Assembly (NCBI RefSeq): GCF_024437735.1
Contig: NZ_JANFQO010000008.1
Location: 62,001-126,000, forward strand
DNA: 64,000 nucleotides
DNA from: Tahibacter harae
Lineage (GTDB): Bacteria > Pseudomonadota > Gammaproteobacteria > Xanthomonadales > Rhodanobacteraceae
Reading direction: 5' to 3'
Shown: positions 34,076 to 43,616 of the stretch, piece after piece
Numbering within the stretch: position 1 is the first letter of the stretch
How the letters are laid out: each line of letters begins with the position of its first letter
Program-made: the position numbers and the translations under genes
The notes under the pieces: generated by a model
What the model saw: only the letters and a program-made list of their open reading frames with translations
Database searches by the model: none
What the model was told of the DNA's origin: nothing

Positions 34076-34081
34076 TATAAT
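34076..34081 (+). promoter_or_regulatory. -10 box of the sodB promoter
   Basis: A consensus TATAAT lies 34 bases before the sodB start. An upstream TTCGCA (34051-34056) at 19-base spacing is a weak -35. Position suggests a short 5' leader. Confidence 0.5.
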
Positions 34082-34115
34082 CCGGATCCCCAGCCCACCC
34101 GCAAGGAACAGCCTC

Positions 34116-34694
34116 ATGGCGATTGAACTGCCCCCCCTGCCCTATGCCCGCGACGCGCTGGCGCCGCATATCTCGGCCGAGACCATCGACTTCCACTACG
34201 GCAAGCATCACCAGACCTACGTGACCAATCTGAACAACCAGATCAAGGGCACGGAGTTCGAGAACCTGTCGCTGGAAGAGATCATCAGGAAGTCCAGCGG
34301 CGGCATGTTCAACAACGCCGCGCAGGTCTGGAACCACACTTTCTACTGGAACTGCCTCAAGCCCGCCGGCGGCGGCGAACCCGGCGGCAAGCTGGCCGAG
34401 GCGATCAACGCCGCGTTCGGTTCCTTTGCCGCGTTCAAGGAGCAGTTCACCAATACTGCGCTGACCACCTTCGGTTCGGGTTGGGCCTGGCTGGTGCAGC
34501 GCGCCGACGGCAGCGTCGCCCTGGTCAGCACCTCCAACGCCGCCACGCCGCTGACCGGCTCGGACAAGGCCCTGCTCACCTGCGACGTGTGGGAGCACGC
34601 CTACTACATCGACTACCGCAACGCCCGCGCCAAGTACGTCGAGGCGTTCTGGAACCTGGTCAACTGGGATTTCGTCGAATCGCAGATGGCCTGA
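34116..34694 (+). CDS. sodB: Superoxide dismutase, Fe type
   Basis: A 192-residue cytoplasmic superoxide dismutase. Metal ligands are visible: His in YGKHHQTY, His in QVWNHTFYW, Asp and His in [14 protein letters not shown]. The length, the [16 protein letters not shown] stretch and the start [19 protein letters not shown] match iron-type SodB. The ATG at 34116 has AAGGA upstream and a consensus -10 box; the longer frame from 33981 is rejected. Confidence 0.95.
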   Translation: MAIELPPLPYARDALAPHISAETIDFHYGKHHQTYVTNLNNQIKGTEFENLSLEEIIRKSSGGMFNNAAQVWNHTFYWNCLKPAGGGEPGGKLAEAINAAFGSFAAFKEQFTNTALTTFGSGWAWLVQRADGSVALVSTSNAATPLTGSDKALLTCDVWEHAYYIDYRNARAKYVEAFWNLVNWDFVESQMA

Positions 34695-34718
34695 GCCGGC
34701 CAAGCCGCGCAACAAAAA

Positions 34719-34741
34719 AGCCGCCCTCGGGCGGCTTTTTT
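34719..34741 (+). terminator. Rho-independent terminator of sodB
   Basis: AGCCGCC-CTCG-GGCGGCT followed by a T-run, preceded by A6, so it may act in both directions. It lies 25 bases after the sodB stop. Confidence 0.93.
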
Positions 34742-34807
34742 GTTGCGCGGCGGATCAGCAGAACACGGCCGGCGGCGTCGATTCGCCCAGTGCGCTTCGG
34801 CACATGC

Positions 34808-35776
34808 TCAGGCCAGGACCGGCACCCGGCCGACCCGCCCGGGCACCGCCGCCAGCATCTGCCGCACGCCTTCCGCGTATGGCGTCTTGCGGATGGGGCC
34901 GATCAGCGCCTGCAGGGCCGAGTCGTCCAGGATCAGCGGATCGGTCAGCAGGTAGTGCATTTCGACGAATTCGCGCAGGAAAGGCTTGAACAGGCCGAGC
35001 AGGCGCAACAGGGTCTTGCCGGCGACGCGCCGCCGGAGCGGACGGCCGCTCTGGCGTTCCATTTCCGCGACCAGCGCCTCCTGCGTGGTGACGCCGGCCC
35101 CGGCCAGATGCCAGATCCGGCCGAACGCCGCCGGCGTTCCGGCCAGCCGCGCGACCACGGGCCCCACATCCGGCACGAACACGAATTCATGCGGGCGGTC
35201 CAGGGGCCCGATCAGATCGGCCGCGCCGCCGTTGACCGCCGCCACAGCGGCGCGGTGCAGCAGGCTGGCTTCCACGCCGGGGCCGTAGAAATCCGGCAGG
35301 CGCAGCACCGTTGCCTGGATGCGGCCGGCGGCATGGGCCTGCAGCAGCAGGTCTTCCTGTTCCTTGCGCATACGGCCCTTGAAGGTATGCGGCTCGCGCG
35401 GATGGTCTTCGCGTACCGGATTGCCGCGGGCGCGGCCGTAGGGGTAGACGGTGCCGATCAGCACGATGCGCGTTACGCCCGCGGCGATGGCGCCTTCCAA
35501 AGTCTTGCGCATCAGCTGCGGATGCAGCTCGAACTGCCAGTAGTTCACGCCGACCATGTAGACCAGGGTGTCGACGCCGCGGGCGGCAGCGATCACCGAT
35601 TCCGGCGAATCCGGATCCCAGCCGACGATTTCGGCAAGCGGATCGCGGCCGAAGGCCTTGCGCAGGGAATCCTGGTTGCGGCCGACGACGCGGTAGGCAC
35701 GGCCCTGGGCGCCGAGGGCGGCGGCAATGCTTTGGCCTATGGCGCCGGCGGCGCCGAACAGAGCGATCTTGGACAT
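34808..35776 (-). CDS. NAD(P)-dependent Rossmann reductase/epimerase-like
   Basis: A 322-residue extended/atypical SDR. The N-terminal cofactor motif is GAAGAIG (residues 8-14). The YPYGRARGNPVREDHPREP stretch and LRLPDFYGPGV match the NAD-dependent epimerase/dehydratase superfamily, although the expected Y-x3-K is not clear (the Tyr of VYPYGR lacks a Lys four residues on). Substrate unknown. It is transcribed divergently from a LysR regulator with 132 bases between, so it is the likely target of that regulator. Confidence 0.8.
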   Translation of the reverse strand: MSKIALFGAAGAIGQSIAAALGAQGRAYRVVGRNQDSLRKAFGRDPLAEIVGWDPDSPESVIAAARGVDTLVYMVGVNYWQFELHPQLMRKTLEGAIAAGVTRIVLIGTVYPYGRARGNPVREDHPREPHTFKGRMRKEQEDLLLQAHAAGRIQATVLRLPDFYGPGVEASLLHRAAVAAVNGGAADLIGPLDRPHEFVFVPDVGPVVARLAGTPAAFGRIWHLAGAGVTTQEALVAEMERQSGRPLRRRVAGKTLLRLLGLFKPFLREFVEMHYLLTDPLILDDSALQALIGPIRKTPYAEGVRQMLAAVPGRVGRVPVLA

Positions 35777-35806
35777 GGCGGTACTCCGGGTTGATATGCG
35801 GTAAAG

Positions 35807-35820
35807 CGATTCGGGAATCG
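35807..35820. promoter_or_regulatory. Dyad CGATTC-GG-GAATCG, LysR operator candidate
   Basis: A perfect 6-bp inverted repeat in the divergent promoter region between the Rossmann reductase and the LysR gene. A further GAATCG half-site is at 35875-35880. LysR-type sites are usually dyads of this kind close to the target promoter. Confidence 0.45.
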
Positions 35821-35908
35821 GCGGCCGCCGGTGACTGCAGTGTGTCGGGGCCGGCGGCGAAAGAAAATTGTCTAGAATCGCTTAGCCGCTATAAGAATCC
35901 GAATACCC

Positions 35909-36805
35909 ATGGCCGAAATCGAACCGAACTGGGAGTGGTACCGCAGCTTCCTGCAGGTACTGGAAACGGGGTCGCTGTCGGCCGCGGCCCGCGCGCTGGG
36001 GCTGACCCAGCCGACCATAGGCCGCCATATCGACAGCCTGGAAACCGCGCTGGGCCTGAAGCTGTTCACCCGCTCCTACGACGGCTTCGCCGCCACTGAC
36101 GCGGCGCAGGAACTGCGTCCCTACGCGGCCGGCCTGGCCGCTACCGCCGCCGCCCTGCGCCGCGCCGCCAGCGGCCAGGCCGCCGGCGTACGCGGCGTTG
36201 TGCGGGTCACGGCCAGCGAGGTGATCGGTGTCGAAGTGCTGCCGCCGATACTGGCTGCACTGCGCGCGCAGCATCCCGGACTGAGCCTGGAACTGATGCT
36301 GTCCAACCGGGCCGACGATCTGCTGCACCGCGAAGCCGACATCGCCGTACGCATGTTCCGGCCGGCACAGGACGCACTGATGGCCCGCCGCGTCGGCGGC
36401 GTGGAACTGGGCCTGCATGCGCACGAGCAGTATCTCGCCCACCATGGCACGCCCGCGTCGCTGCAGGAGCTGGCGCAACACACCCTGATCGGCTTCGACC
36501 GAGAAAACGCCTTCATCCGCCGCGTGCAGCAGGAATACCAAGCCTTCGCCCGTGCCGATCTGGCGTTCCGCGCCGACAGCGACCTGGCCCAACTGGCGGC
36601 GATCCGCGCCGGCTACGGCATCGGCTTCTGCCAGGTGCGGCTGGCGGCCCGGGACCGGCGCCTGGTGCGCGTGCTGCCGCAGCAGTTCGCGCTGAATCTC
36701 GATACCTGGATCGCCATGCACGAAGACCTGCGCGGCAGCGCCCGTTGTGCGGCAACATTTGCTGCGCTGGCGGAAGGGTTGGCGGCGTATATCGAGGGCC
36801 GCTAG
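35909..36805 (+). CDS. LysR-family transcriptional regulator
   Basis: A 298-residue regulator. Residues about 8-67 are the winged helix-turn-helix (FLQVLETGSLSAAARALGLTQPTIGRHIDSLETALG). Residues about 90-290 form the two-lobed effector domain (VRVTASEVIGVEVLPPILAALR). Divergent to the Rossmann reductase gene, the classic LysR-target arrangement; the effector is unknown. Confidence 0.93.
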   Translation: MAEIEPNWEWYRSFLQVLETGSLSAAARALGLTQPTIGRHIDSLETALGLKLFTRSYDGFAATDAAQELRPYAAGLAATAAALRRAASGQAAGVRGVVRVTASEVIGVEVLPPILAALRAQHPGLSLELMLSNRADDLLHREADIAVRMFRPAQDALMARRVGGVELGLHAHEQYLAHHGTPASLQELAQHTLIGFDRENAFIRRVQQEYQAFARADLAFRADSDLAQLAAIRAGYGIGFCQVRLAARDRRLVRVLPQQFALNLDTWIAMHEDLRGSARCAATFAALAEGLAAYIEGR

Positions 36806-37053
36806 CGTGTTCCCGCCGCGCAGCAGCGGCAGCGCAAGCCGGCAATCGCGAACAGATCGCGGCTGCGCGACGGGGATTCGAGCCAGCGGGCATCGCGGCG
36901 ATGCGCGACAGGACGGAAGCCGCGGGCTACGGCGCGGAAAGCCGCCCGCGGCGGATCGCGGTGCCGTCGGCCGCAGAAACCGTTTCTCGCCTGCGCCGCG
37001 CCCATGCGCACACCCGCTGCGCGGAAACGCCCTGCTTCAGTCCGGCGCTGGCG

Positions 37054-38181
37054 CTAGCCCAGGGCGCGCAGTACCGGAGCCGCCTGATCCTCGCGCCCCA
37101 GCGCCCAGGCGACCCGGGCCAGCCGGTCGCGCATTTCCTCGGCGGTGAAGGCGCACAGCGTCGCATGGCCGACCTTGCGCCCGGCGCGCGGGGCCTTGCC
37201 GTAGTCATGCCAGTGCGCGCGCGGCTCGGCCAGCACCGGCGCGGATTCGGGCAGCTCGCCTATCCAGTTGAACATCACGTTCACGCCCAGCGCCGTGGTG
37301 TCGCCCAGCGGCAGGCCGAGCACGGCGCGCACATGATTCTCGAACTGGCTGCAGGGCGCGCCTTCGATGGTCCAGTGGCCGGAGTTGTGCACCCGCGGCG
37401 CCATCTCGTTGCCGAGCAGGCGGCCCTGGTGCACGAACAGTTCCAGCGCGAAGGTGCCGACGTAATCGAGCTTCTCGGCGATGCGCCGGGCCAGGGCATA
37501 GGCTTCGTCGGCCAGCGCGGCCGAATCCGGCGCAGGCGCCAGGCTCATGGAGAGAATGCCGTCCGCATGCCAGTTCTGGGTCAGCGGATAGGCGCGGAAC
37601 TCGCCCTCGCGCGAACGCACCGCGATCACCGACAGCTCGCGCTCGAACGGCACGAAGGCTTCCAGGATCAGCGGCGCCGGCCCCAGCGCGGCCCAGGCGG
37701 CGTCGATATCGCCGGCCGAGCGCAGGCGGAACTGGCCCTTGCCGTCATAACCCAGGCGGCGGGTCTTGAGCACGGCCGGAAAGCCGATGGTTTCCAGCGC
37801 CCGCGCCAGATCCTCGCGGCTGTCGACGGCGGCGAAGGCCGGCGTGCCCAGGCCGATCTCGCGGAACAGGGTTTTCTCGGCCAGGCGGTCCTGCGACACG
37901 GCCAGCGCGCGCGGATTGGGATAGACGGCGGTGTGCTCGGTCAGCCATTGGGCGGTCTCGGCCGGCACATTCTCGAAATCAAAGGTGGCCACGTCGATGC
38001 GGCCGGCGAAGCGTTCCAGCGCGTCGAAATCGCGCCAGTCCGCCTGCAGCAGCGGCGCCACCTGGCTGGCGCAGGCATCGGCCAGGCTGTCGACGACGAG
38101 GAAACGCACGCCCAGCGGCGCGCCGGCCAGGGCCAGCATGCGGGCGAGCTGGCCGCCGCCCAGGATGCCTACGGTAGTCAT
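37054..38181 (-). CDS. purK: N5-carboxyaminoimidazole ribonucleotide synthase
   Basis: A 375-residue ATP-grasp enzyme that carboxylates AIR to N5-CAIR with ATP and bicarbonate in purine synthesis. The opening [20 protein letters not shown], the [13 protein letters not shown] stretch and the [23 protein letters not shown] block are family signatures. The ATG at 38181 overlaps the purE stop (ATGA), giving the usual purE-purK pair. The longer frame to 38628 is rejected because it lies inside purE. Confidence 0.96.
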   Translation of the reverse strand: MTTVGILGGGQLARMLALAGAPLGVRFLVVDSLADACASQVAPLLQADWRDFDALERFAGRIDVATFDFENVPAETAQWLTEHTAVYPNPRALAVSQDRLAEKTLFREIGLGTPAFAAVDSREDLARALETIGFPAVLKTRRLGYDGKGQFRLRSAGDIDAAWAALGPAPLILEAFVPFERELSVIAVRSREGEFRAYPLTQNWHADGILSMSLAPAPDSAALADEAYALARRIAEKLDYVGTFALELFVHQGRLLGNEMAPRVHNSGHWTIEGAPCSQFENHVRAVLGLPLGDTTALGVNVMFNWIGELPESAPVLAEPRAHWHDYGKAPRAGRKVGHATLCAFTAEEMRDRLARVAWALGREDQAAPVLRALG

Positions 38182-38687
38182 GGCTGGCGCGGGTCCGGGT
38201 TGGCGAGCACGGTCTCGGTCTGGCTGCTGCGGAATTCGGTCAGGGCGCGGCCGATTTCGGGGTGCGTGGCCTGCAGCAGGGCGGCAGCGAACAGGGCCGT
38301 GTTGACGGCGCCGGCGCGGCCTATGGCGAACGTCGCCACGGGAATGCCGGCCGGCATCTGCACGATGGAAAGCAGGGAGTCCATGCCGTTGAGCGCGTGC
38401 GACTGCACCGGCACGCCGAGCACGGGAACGCTGGTCTTGGCCGCGAGCATGCCCGGCAGGTGGGCGGCGCCGCCGGCGCCGGCGATGATCGCGCGCAGGC
38501 CGCGCGCGGCGGCGGTTTCGGCATACTGGAACAGCAGGTCCGGCGTGCGGTGGGCGGAGACCACCTGCACTTCGTGCGGCACGCCCAGCCGGGTCAGCGT
38601 GTCGGCGGCGTGCTGCATCGTTTCCCAATCGGAGCGCGATCCCATCACCACGCCTATCAGAGGCTCGCTGCCGCTCGCCATGCTCAT
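38178..38687 (-). CDS. purE: N5-carboxyaminoimidazole ribonucleotide mutase
   Basis: A 169-residue class I PurE, converting N5-CAIR to CAIR. Signatures are [35 protein letters not shown] and the [22 protein letters not shown] stretch. It is first in the purE-purK operon and overlaps purK by four bases. M1 at 38687 is preferred (AGGG eight bases upstream); M3 at 38681 is possible. It diverges from the UPF0434 gene with only about 57 bases between. Confidence 0.96.
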   Translation of the reverse strand: MSMASGSEPLIGVVMGSRSDWETMQHAADTLTRLGVPHEVQVVSAHRTPDLLFQYAETAAARGLRAIIAGAGGAAHLPGMLAAKTSVPVLGVPVQSHALNGMDSLLSIVQMPAGIPVATFAIGRAGAVNTALFAAALLQATHPEIGRALTEFRSSQTETVLANPDPRQP

Positions 38688-38716
38688 TGGTCGGCCCTGG
38701 TCAAAAACGGTATTGT
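38687..38716 (+). promoter_or_regulatory. Weak sigma-70-type promoter for UPF0434 gene
   Basis: TTGGTC (38687-38692) and TATTGT (38711-38716) are spaced by 18 bases, ending 28 bases before the ATG. The match is modest. Confidence 0.35.
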
Positions 38717-38744
38717 AGAGGCAAATCCTCTAGGGACGCGCGCC

Positions 38745-39011
38745 ATGGACAAGCGCCTGTTGGACATCCTCTGCTGCCCGGTCAGCAAGGCTCCGGTGAG
38801 CCTGCTCAGCCGCAACCAGCTGGAGGCATTGAACGCTTCGATACGCCAGGGGTCGGTACTGACCGTGGCCGGCGCCGCGGTAGGCACGCCGCTTGCTGCG
38901 GGTCTGCTGACTGCGGACGGCAAGGTGATCTACCGGATCGAGGACGACATCCCGGTGATGCTCGCCGACGAAGCCATTGGCACGACCCAGCTGGCAGGCT
39001 TTCCGGCCTGA
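38745..39011 (+). CDS. Trm112-like UPF0434 family protein
   Basis: An 88-residue protein with the family opening MDKRLLDILCCPVSKAPV and closing IYRIEDDIPVMLADEAIG. Trm112-type proteins are zinc-knuckle partners of methyltransferases in other organisms; in bacteria (YcaR) the role is unclear. Here CPVS replaces the usual CP-x-C, and about 25 extra residues sit between the knuckle halves, a form I associate with Xanthomonadales. Zinc binding is therefore doubtful. Confidence 0.85.
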   Translation: MDKRLLDILCCPVSKAPVSLLSRNQLEALNASIRQGSVLTVAGAAVGTPLAAGLLTADGKVIYRIEDDIPVMLADEAIGTTQLAGFPA

Positions 39012-39097
39012 GCAAAAATGCGAAACCCGTCACGTTCGCAGCGCGACAGGTTTTCAATGCTGAGGCGTATACGCCGTACCGCCGAGACGACCCATCC

Positions 39098-41425
39098 ATG
39101 CGGACCATGAGCGCCAACGACAACAATCCCAAAGTGGTTGACCTGAACCAGCGCAGCACCGCCGCCAGCCTGGGCGAGAAACCGGCCGAGGCGCTGGCCC
39201 AGGTGCGCGTGCACGCGCTCAAGCGCCTGACCGCACTGGCCACCACCTTGTTCGAAAACGCCGACGACGCGCTGTTCGACCTGGCCAGCAAGGCCGACAA
39301 CAACGCGGTGCAGGCACAGTATTTCGACGGCATGCGCGAAGTGCGCAAGAAGCGCCAGCAGATCGAGGCGCGCTTCCAGGAACAGCTGGCGCGCCAGTTC
39401 GTCGATTTCGCCGCCGGCCGCGGCATCGTGGCCAAGCCGGAGAACGCCAGCGGCGAGCTGTCCCTGTCGCTGGTGGAGGAAACCGAGCTGGAAGAATCCC
39501 TGGCCGTGGCCAGCATGGTCGCCAAGACCGAGAACCGCCTGCAGCGCGCGCTGTTCGCGATCAACCAGCGCCTGTCGCATATCAGCAACCAGCGCGTCGA
39601 GGACACCAACAGCCCGGTGGGCCCCGCAGCCGTAGGCCAGGCCTTCCGCATCGCCGGCGGCGAGCTGGAAGTCGCGCTGCCGGTGCGCCTGATCATCTAC
39701 AAGCTGTTCGACCGCTACGTCATGGGCGGCCTGGACCAGTTCTACGACGAACTCAACGCGCTGCTGGTCCATGCCGGCGTACTGCCGCAGATGCGCGCCT
39801 CCGTGGCGCGGCGCCCCGGCAGCCCGGCGCCGCCGCCGCCCCGCCCGGGCGAGGCACCGGCCATCCCCGGCCTGGAGCAGACCGAGACCGCCGCCGGCTA
39901 CCTGCCGGTGGACGCCGCCGCGGCGGAGCTGCAAGCCAATTTGTACAACTCGCTGCGCGCCCTGCTGTCGACCCGTCGCAGCGGCGAAGGCGACGCCGCC
40001 GGCTATGTGCCGGCGACGTACAACCCCAACGTGGTACCGCTGAACCCGACGGAACTGCTGTCGGCCCTGTCCATACTGCAGAACCAGTCGCTGAGCGCGC
40101 AGAGCGCGGCGGAATCCGCCCAGGTCGCCCTGCGCGTGAAGGAAGAACTGCTGGGCCAGGCCGGCAAGCTGCGCGGCGAGAACGGCGCCAATGTCTCCGG
40201 CGCCGACGAGGACACCATCGACCTCGTCGGCATGCTGTTCGAATACATCCTGCAGGACCGCAACCTGCCGGCGCAGATGCAGGCCATGCTCGGCCGCCTG
40301 CAGATTCCCTTCCTCAAGGTCGCCCTGCTCGACAAGCACCTGTTCGCGCGCCGCACCCATCCCGCGCGCGTGCTGCTGGACAGCCTGGCCCAGGCCTGCG
40401 TGGGCTGGTCGGAGGAATCCGACCGCGACCGCCGCCTGTACGACAAGGTGAAGGAGATCGTCGAATCCCTGCTCAAGGATTTCGAGGACGACCTGGGCAT
40501 CTTCGACCGCCTGCGCGTGGATTTCGAAACCTTCGCCGAAACCAACAAGCGCCGTGCCGAACTGGCCGAACAGCGCGCCAGCGAAGCTACCCGCGGCCGC
40601 GAGAAGCTGCTCGATGCGCGCCGCACCGCCGCGCGCGAGATCATGCTGCGGATCGAGAACCGGCCCATGCCGGACATGATCCGCAACCTGCTGTCGCGGC
40701 CCTGGGCGAATTATCTGGTGCTGGTGCTGCTGCGCCAGGGCGACGCTTCGGACGAATGGCGCCATGCGCTGCGCTTTGCCGACGAGCTGATCTGGAGCGT
40801 GCAGCCCAAGCAGAACGCCGCCGAGCGCGAACGCCTGACCGCGGTGCTGCCGCAGCTGGAAAAGACCCTGCGCCACGGCCTGGCCACCGTCGCCTTCGAC
40901 GAGACCGATGTGCGCCGCCTGATGCAGCAGCTGAACACGCTGTACCAGGCCCTGCTGCAGCCGGCCGCGCCGACCGCGGTGACCGAGGCGCCGACGCTGG
41001 AACTGACCGATCCGCTGCCGCCCGCCTCGCAGGAAGCCGGCGAGAGCGTGATGAGCGCGATCGCCGAGGAAGAACCCGCGCCCGCCCCGGCCGAGGCCCT
41101 GGACGAACGTTGGATCACCGCGGTGCGTGAACTCAAGGTCGGCACCTGGATCGAGTTCCTGGACGAGCACGGCGCCAAGGAGCGCGCCAAGCTGTCCTGG
41201 ATCAGCCCGATCAGTTCCAAATACCTGTTCGTGAACCGCAAGGGCCTGAAGGTGGCCGACCGTACCCTGGCCCAGCTGGCCAGCGACCTGGCCGAGAACC
41301 GCGTCACCGTGCTGGAGGAAGTGCCGCTGTTCGACCGCGCGCTGGATGCGATCGTCGAGCGGCTCAAGACCACGCACGCGGCCAAGGCAGTGGCGCCCGC
41401 CGCGCCGGCGGCCAGCGCCGGCTGA
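39098..41425 (+). CDS. DUF1631 family protein
   Basis: A 775-residue cytoplasmic protein of the DUF1631 family, found in Xanthomonas and Pseudomonas; function unknown to me. It has a helical N-terminal part ([25 protein letters not shown]), a helical middle with [33 protein letters not shown] (in parts, the best family signature), a Pro/Ala-rich linker at about 230-260 and a C-terminal PilZ-like stretch at about 670-760 ([36 protein letters not shown] in parts), which might bind cyclic di-GMP. Start at 39098 or 39107. nadC follows 16 bases later, so they may be one operon. Confidence 0.85.
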   Translation: MRTMSANDNNPKVVDLNQRSTAASLGEKPAEALAQVRVHALKRLTALATTLFENADDALFDLASKADNNAVQAQYFDGMREVRKKRQQIEARFQEQLARQFVDFAAGRGIVAKPENASGELSLSLVEETELEESLAVASMVAKTENRLQRALFAINQRLSHISNQRVEDTNSPVGPAAVGQAFRIAGGELEVALPVRLIIYKLFDRYVMGGLDQFYDELNALLVHAGVLPQMRASVARRPGSPAPPPPRPGEAPAIPGLEQTETAAGYLPVDAAAAELQANLYNSLRALLSTRRSGEGDAAGYVPATYNPNVVPLNPTELLSALSILQNQSLSAQSAAESAQVALRVKEELLGQAGKLRGENGANVSGADEDTIDLVGMLFEYILQDRNLPAQMQAMLGRLQIPFLKVALLDKHLFARRTHPARVLLDSLAQACVGWSEESDRDRRLYDKVKEIVESLLKDFEDDLGIFDRLRVDFETFAETNKRRAELAEQRASEATRGREKLLDARRTAAREIMLRIENRPMPDMIRNLLSRPWANYLVLVLLRQGDASDEWRHALRFADELIWSVQPKQNAAERERLTAVLPQLEKTLRHGLATVAFDETDVRRLMQQLNTLYQALLQPAAPTAVTEAPTLELTDPLPPASQEAGESVMSAIAEEEPAPAPAEALDERWITAVRELKVGTWIEFLDEHGAKERAKLSWISPISSKYLFVNRKGLKVADRTLAQLASDLAENRVTVLEEVPLFDRALDAIVERLKTTHAAKAVAPAAPAASAG

Positions 41426-41441
41426 ACGAGGAAAGGTTTCC

Positions 41442-42296
41442 ATGCGATTCGATCCGCCGTCCGCGGCGCTGATCCTGGCCGACGTGCGCCGCGCCCTGGC
41501 CGAAGACCTGGGCAGCGGCGACGCCACTGCCGAACTGCTGCCGCCCCAGGCCCAGGCCTCGGCCTACGTGATCACGCGCGAAGCCGCCGTGCTCTGCGGC
41601 CAGGCCTGGTTCGAGGCCTGTTTCCGCGAGCTGGACCCGCAGGTGCGGATCACCTGGTTCGCCACCGACGGCGATCCGGTGCATCCCAACCAGCGTTTCG
41701 TCGAACTGCGCGGCAATGCGCGCGCCCTGGTTTCGGCTGAGCGCTGCGCGCTGAACTTCGTGCAGACCCTGTCGGCCACCGCCACCGTCACCGCGGCCCA
41801 TGCGGCCGCCGTGGCCGGCACGCGCACGCGTATCCTGGACACGCGCAAGACCATTCCCGGCCTGCGCCTGGCGCAGAAATACGCCGTGCGCTGCGGCGGC
41901 GGCAGCAATCACCGCATCGGCCTGTTCGACGCCATCCTGATCAAGGAAAACCACATCGCCGCCGCCGGCTCGCTCGCCGCCGCGGTGGCCGCGGCGCGCG
42001 CCAGTCATCCCGAACTGCTGCTCGAAGTGGAAGTGGAGAATTTCGAGGAACTGCACCAGGCCCTGGCCGCCGGCGTGGACCGGGTGATGCTGGACGAATT
42101 CTCCGACGCCGATCTAGGCCGTGCCGTGGCCGAAGTCGCCGGCCGCGCCCAGATCGAAGTCTCCGGCGGCGTCAGCCTGCCCCGCCTCGCCGCCATCGCC
42201 GCGACCGGCGTGGATTTCATCTCGGTCGGCGCATTGACCAAGCATGTGCGCGCGGTGGATCTTTCCATGCGCGTGGCGCTGGAAAGCCGGGATTAG
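41442..42296 (+). CDS. nadC: Nicotinate-nucleotide pyrophosphorylase (quinolinate phosphoribosyltransferase)
   Basis: A 284-residue enzyme that makes nicotinate mononucleotide from quinolinate and PRPP in NAD synthesis. Signatures are [40 protein letters not shown] (in parts), DAILIKENH and [16 protein letters not shown] and the closing [13 protein letters not shown]. The ATG at 41442 has GAGGAAAGG upstream; the longer frame at 41346 lies inside the DUF1631 gene. Confidence 0.97.
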   Translation: MRFDPPSAALILADVRRALAEDLGSGDATAELLPPQAQASAYVITREAAVLCGQAWFEACFRELDPQVRITWFATDGDPVHPNQRFVELRGNARALVSAERCALNFVQTLSATATVTAAHAAAVAGTRTRILDTRKTIPGLRLAQKYAVRCGGGSNHRIGLFDAILIKENHIAAAGSLAAAVAAARASHPELLLEVEVENFEELHQALAAGVDRVMLDEFSDADLGRAVAEVAGRAQIEVSGGVSLPRLAAIAATGVDFISVGALTKHVRAVDLSMRVALESRD

Positions 42297-42391
42297 GGAT
42301 CGGGGACCGGGGATTGGCAAAAGCGGATTCCGCAACCGAGTGCCGAACCTGCGAACTTGCGAATTCCCGATCCCGGGCAACGGCCCCGGCC

Positions 42392-43189
42392 TCAGAACAG
42401 CCCGGCGAATTTGGCGCCGGCCACGGCCGCCACCAGCACGATCACGCCAATCGCTATCCACACGCCGGCGCCGGGACCGGACTTGGCCGGCGCGGCCGCG
42501 GCCGCGGGCTGCGGGTTAGGCTTGGCGGTTTCCATGCCGGGCGACATCAGCAGGAAGCGCACCGTGTCCAAGCGCAGCTCCTCGCCGGGCTTGAGCACGC
42601 CGCTGTGCACGCGCTTGTCGTTGATGAAGGTGCCGTTGGCCGAGCCCATGTCCTCGACCATCACCCCGTCGGGCAGCACCTGCACGCGGGCGTGGTGGCG
42701 GGAGATCTCGTCGCCGGGCAGGGCGATGTCGCAATCCTGCTGGCGGCCTATGGTCATGGTGCCGACCAGGGCGTAGGTCTTGCCGAAGGTCGAGCCCGAG
42801 ACGCCGCGCAGCATGAACTTGGGCAGGGCCTGGCGGATGCGGGTGCGGCCGTCGTTGTCGTCGCTGGCCGAGGCCGGGCGCGCCGGCTGGGCGGGAGCGG
42901 GCTTTTCCTGCGCGGCCATGACCTGGCAGCCGATCTTGGCGAACAACAGCAGGTCGCCGGGCTTGAGCGCCGTGTCGGAGGTGACCTGGCGGCCGTTCAG
43001 CACCACCGTATTGCGCGGATCCGGCACGCGCACCAGGGCCTGTCCGTTGCGCAGATGGATCTCGGCATGACGCATTGCAATGCCGGGCGCAGCCAGGACG
43101 ATGGGGCAATCGGCCGCCGTGCCTATCGCAGTGATGCCCTCGCCGAGGTTTACCGGTTCGTGCTCACCGTTCGGAAAAATAAGCTTCAT
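42392..43189 (-). CDS. Membrane-anchored protein with two FHA domains
   Basis: A 265-residue protein. Residues about 1-95 form a degenerate FHA domain (AIGTAADCPIVL, MRHAEIHL, no GR pair). Residues about 125-220 form a full FHA domain with TIGRQQDCDIALPGDEISRHHARV and DMGSANGTFIND, which would bind phosphothreonine. A Pro/Ala linker and one C-terminal transmembrane segment (about 240-262) follow, with the FHA domains in the cytoplasm. It lies next to a receptor kinase on the same strand and is a likely reader of that kinase's products. AAGGGG precedes the ATG. Confidence 0.88.
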   Translation of the reverse strand: MKLIFPNGEHEPVNLGEGITAIGTAADCPIVLAAPGIAMRHAEIHLRNGQALVRVPDPRNTVVLNGRQVTSDTALKPGDLLLFAKIGCQVMAAQEKPAPAQPARPASASDDNDGRTRIRQALPKFMLRGVSGSTFGKTYALVGTMTIGRQQDCDIALPGDEISRHHARVQVLPDGVMVEDMGSANGTFINDKRVHSGVLKPGEELRLDTVRFLLMSPGMETAKPNPQPAAAAAPAKSGPGAGVWIAIGVIVLVAAVAGAKFAGLF

Positions 43190-43616
43190 TCGATCCAGCC
43201 CCTTGATCGTGTGTCCAGTACCCGTCCCCGTCCCGGGACGCGCTATCGCCGACAGCTTAGGCGGCGCGTATTGCAGCGCGCAAGCGAAGCTGCAAACGGA
43301 CCAGGCTAGACAGAGCGAACACAGGTCCGAAGCAAGTCACTCGCAACCGCAGCCGGCGCCGGCTCAGGGCAAACGTGGCGGCGTTCAAGGATCGGCAAGG
43401 CTGTCGCGCGGAACTGCGGCCCTAGTACCGGGCGCAAGCCTTGGCGCTGCAGCGGACAGCCAGGCTCAGGCGGACGGTGTGCAGCGCGGCCGCCGCGCAT
43501 GGCAAACCCGGCCGCGCCGGCGCTTGCCTGCCGCGAGCGGCCAGCGCCAACGCGGAAATCGCTAGCCCGGCAGCGGGCGCAGCGGAAATCCGCCACGCCG
43601 GCTTCTTCGGCTCGGC
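43190..43616. other. Intergenic region between FHA and kinase genes
   Basis: A 427-base GC-rich stretch. Several open frames cross it but none has a ribosome site or a plausible protein. It may contain the FHA gene promoter. I see no RNA gene or clear hairpin with a T-run. Confidence 0.4.

Noticed and set aside
38930-41527. 865-residue minus-strand frame opposite the DUF1631 gene
   Set aside because: Repetitive Gly/Gln/Leu/Arg sequence typical of antisense frames; the plus strand encodes a known family in operon with nadC.
43190-43616. Possible extra small gene between the FHA and kinase genes
   Set aside because: The frames present have no ribosome site and continue as shadows of neighbouring genes.
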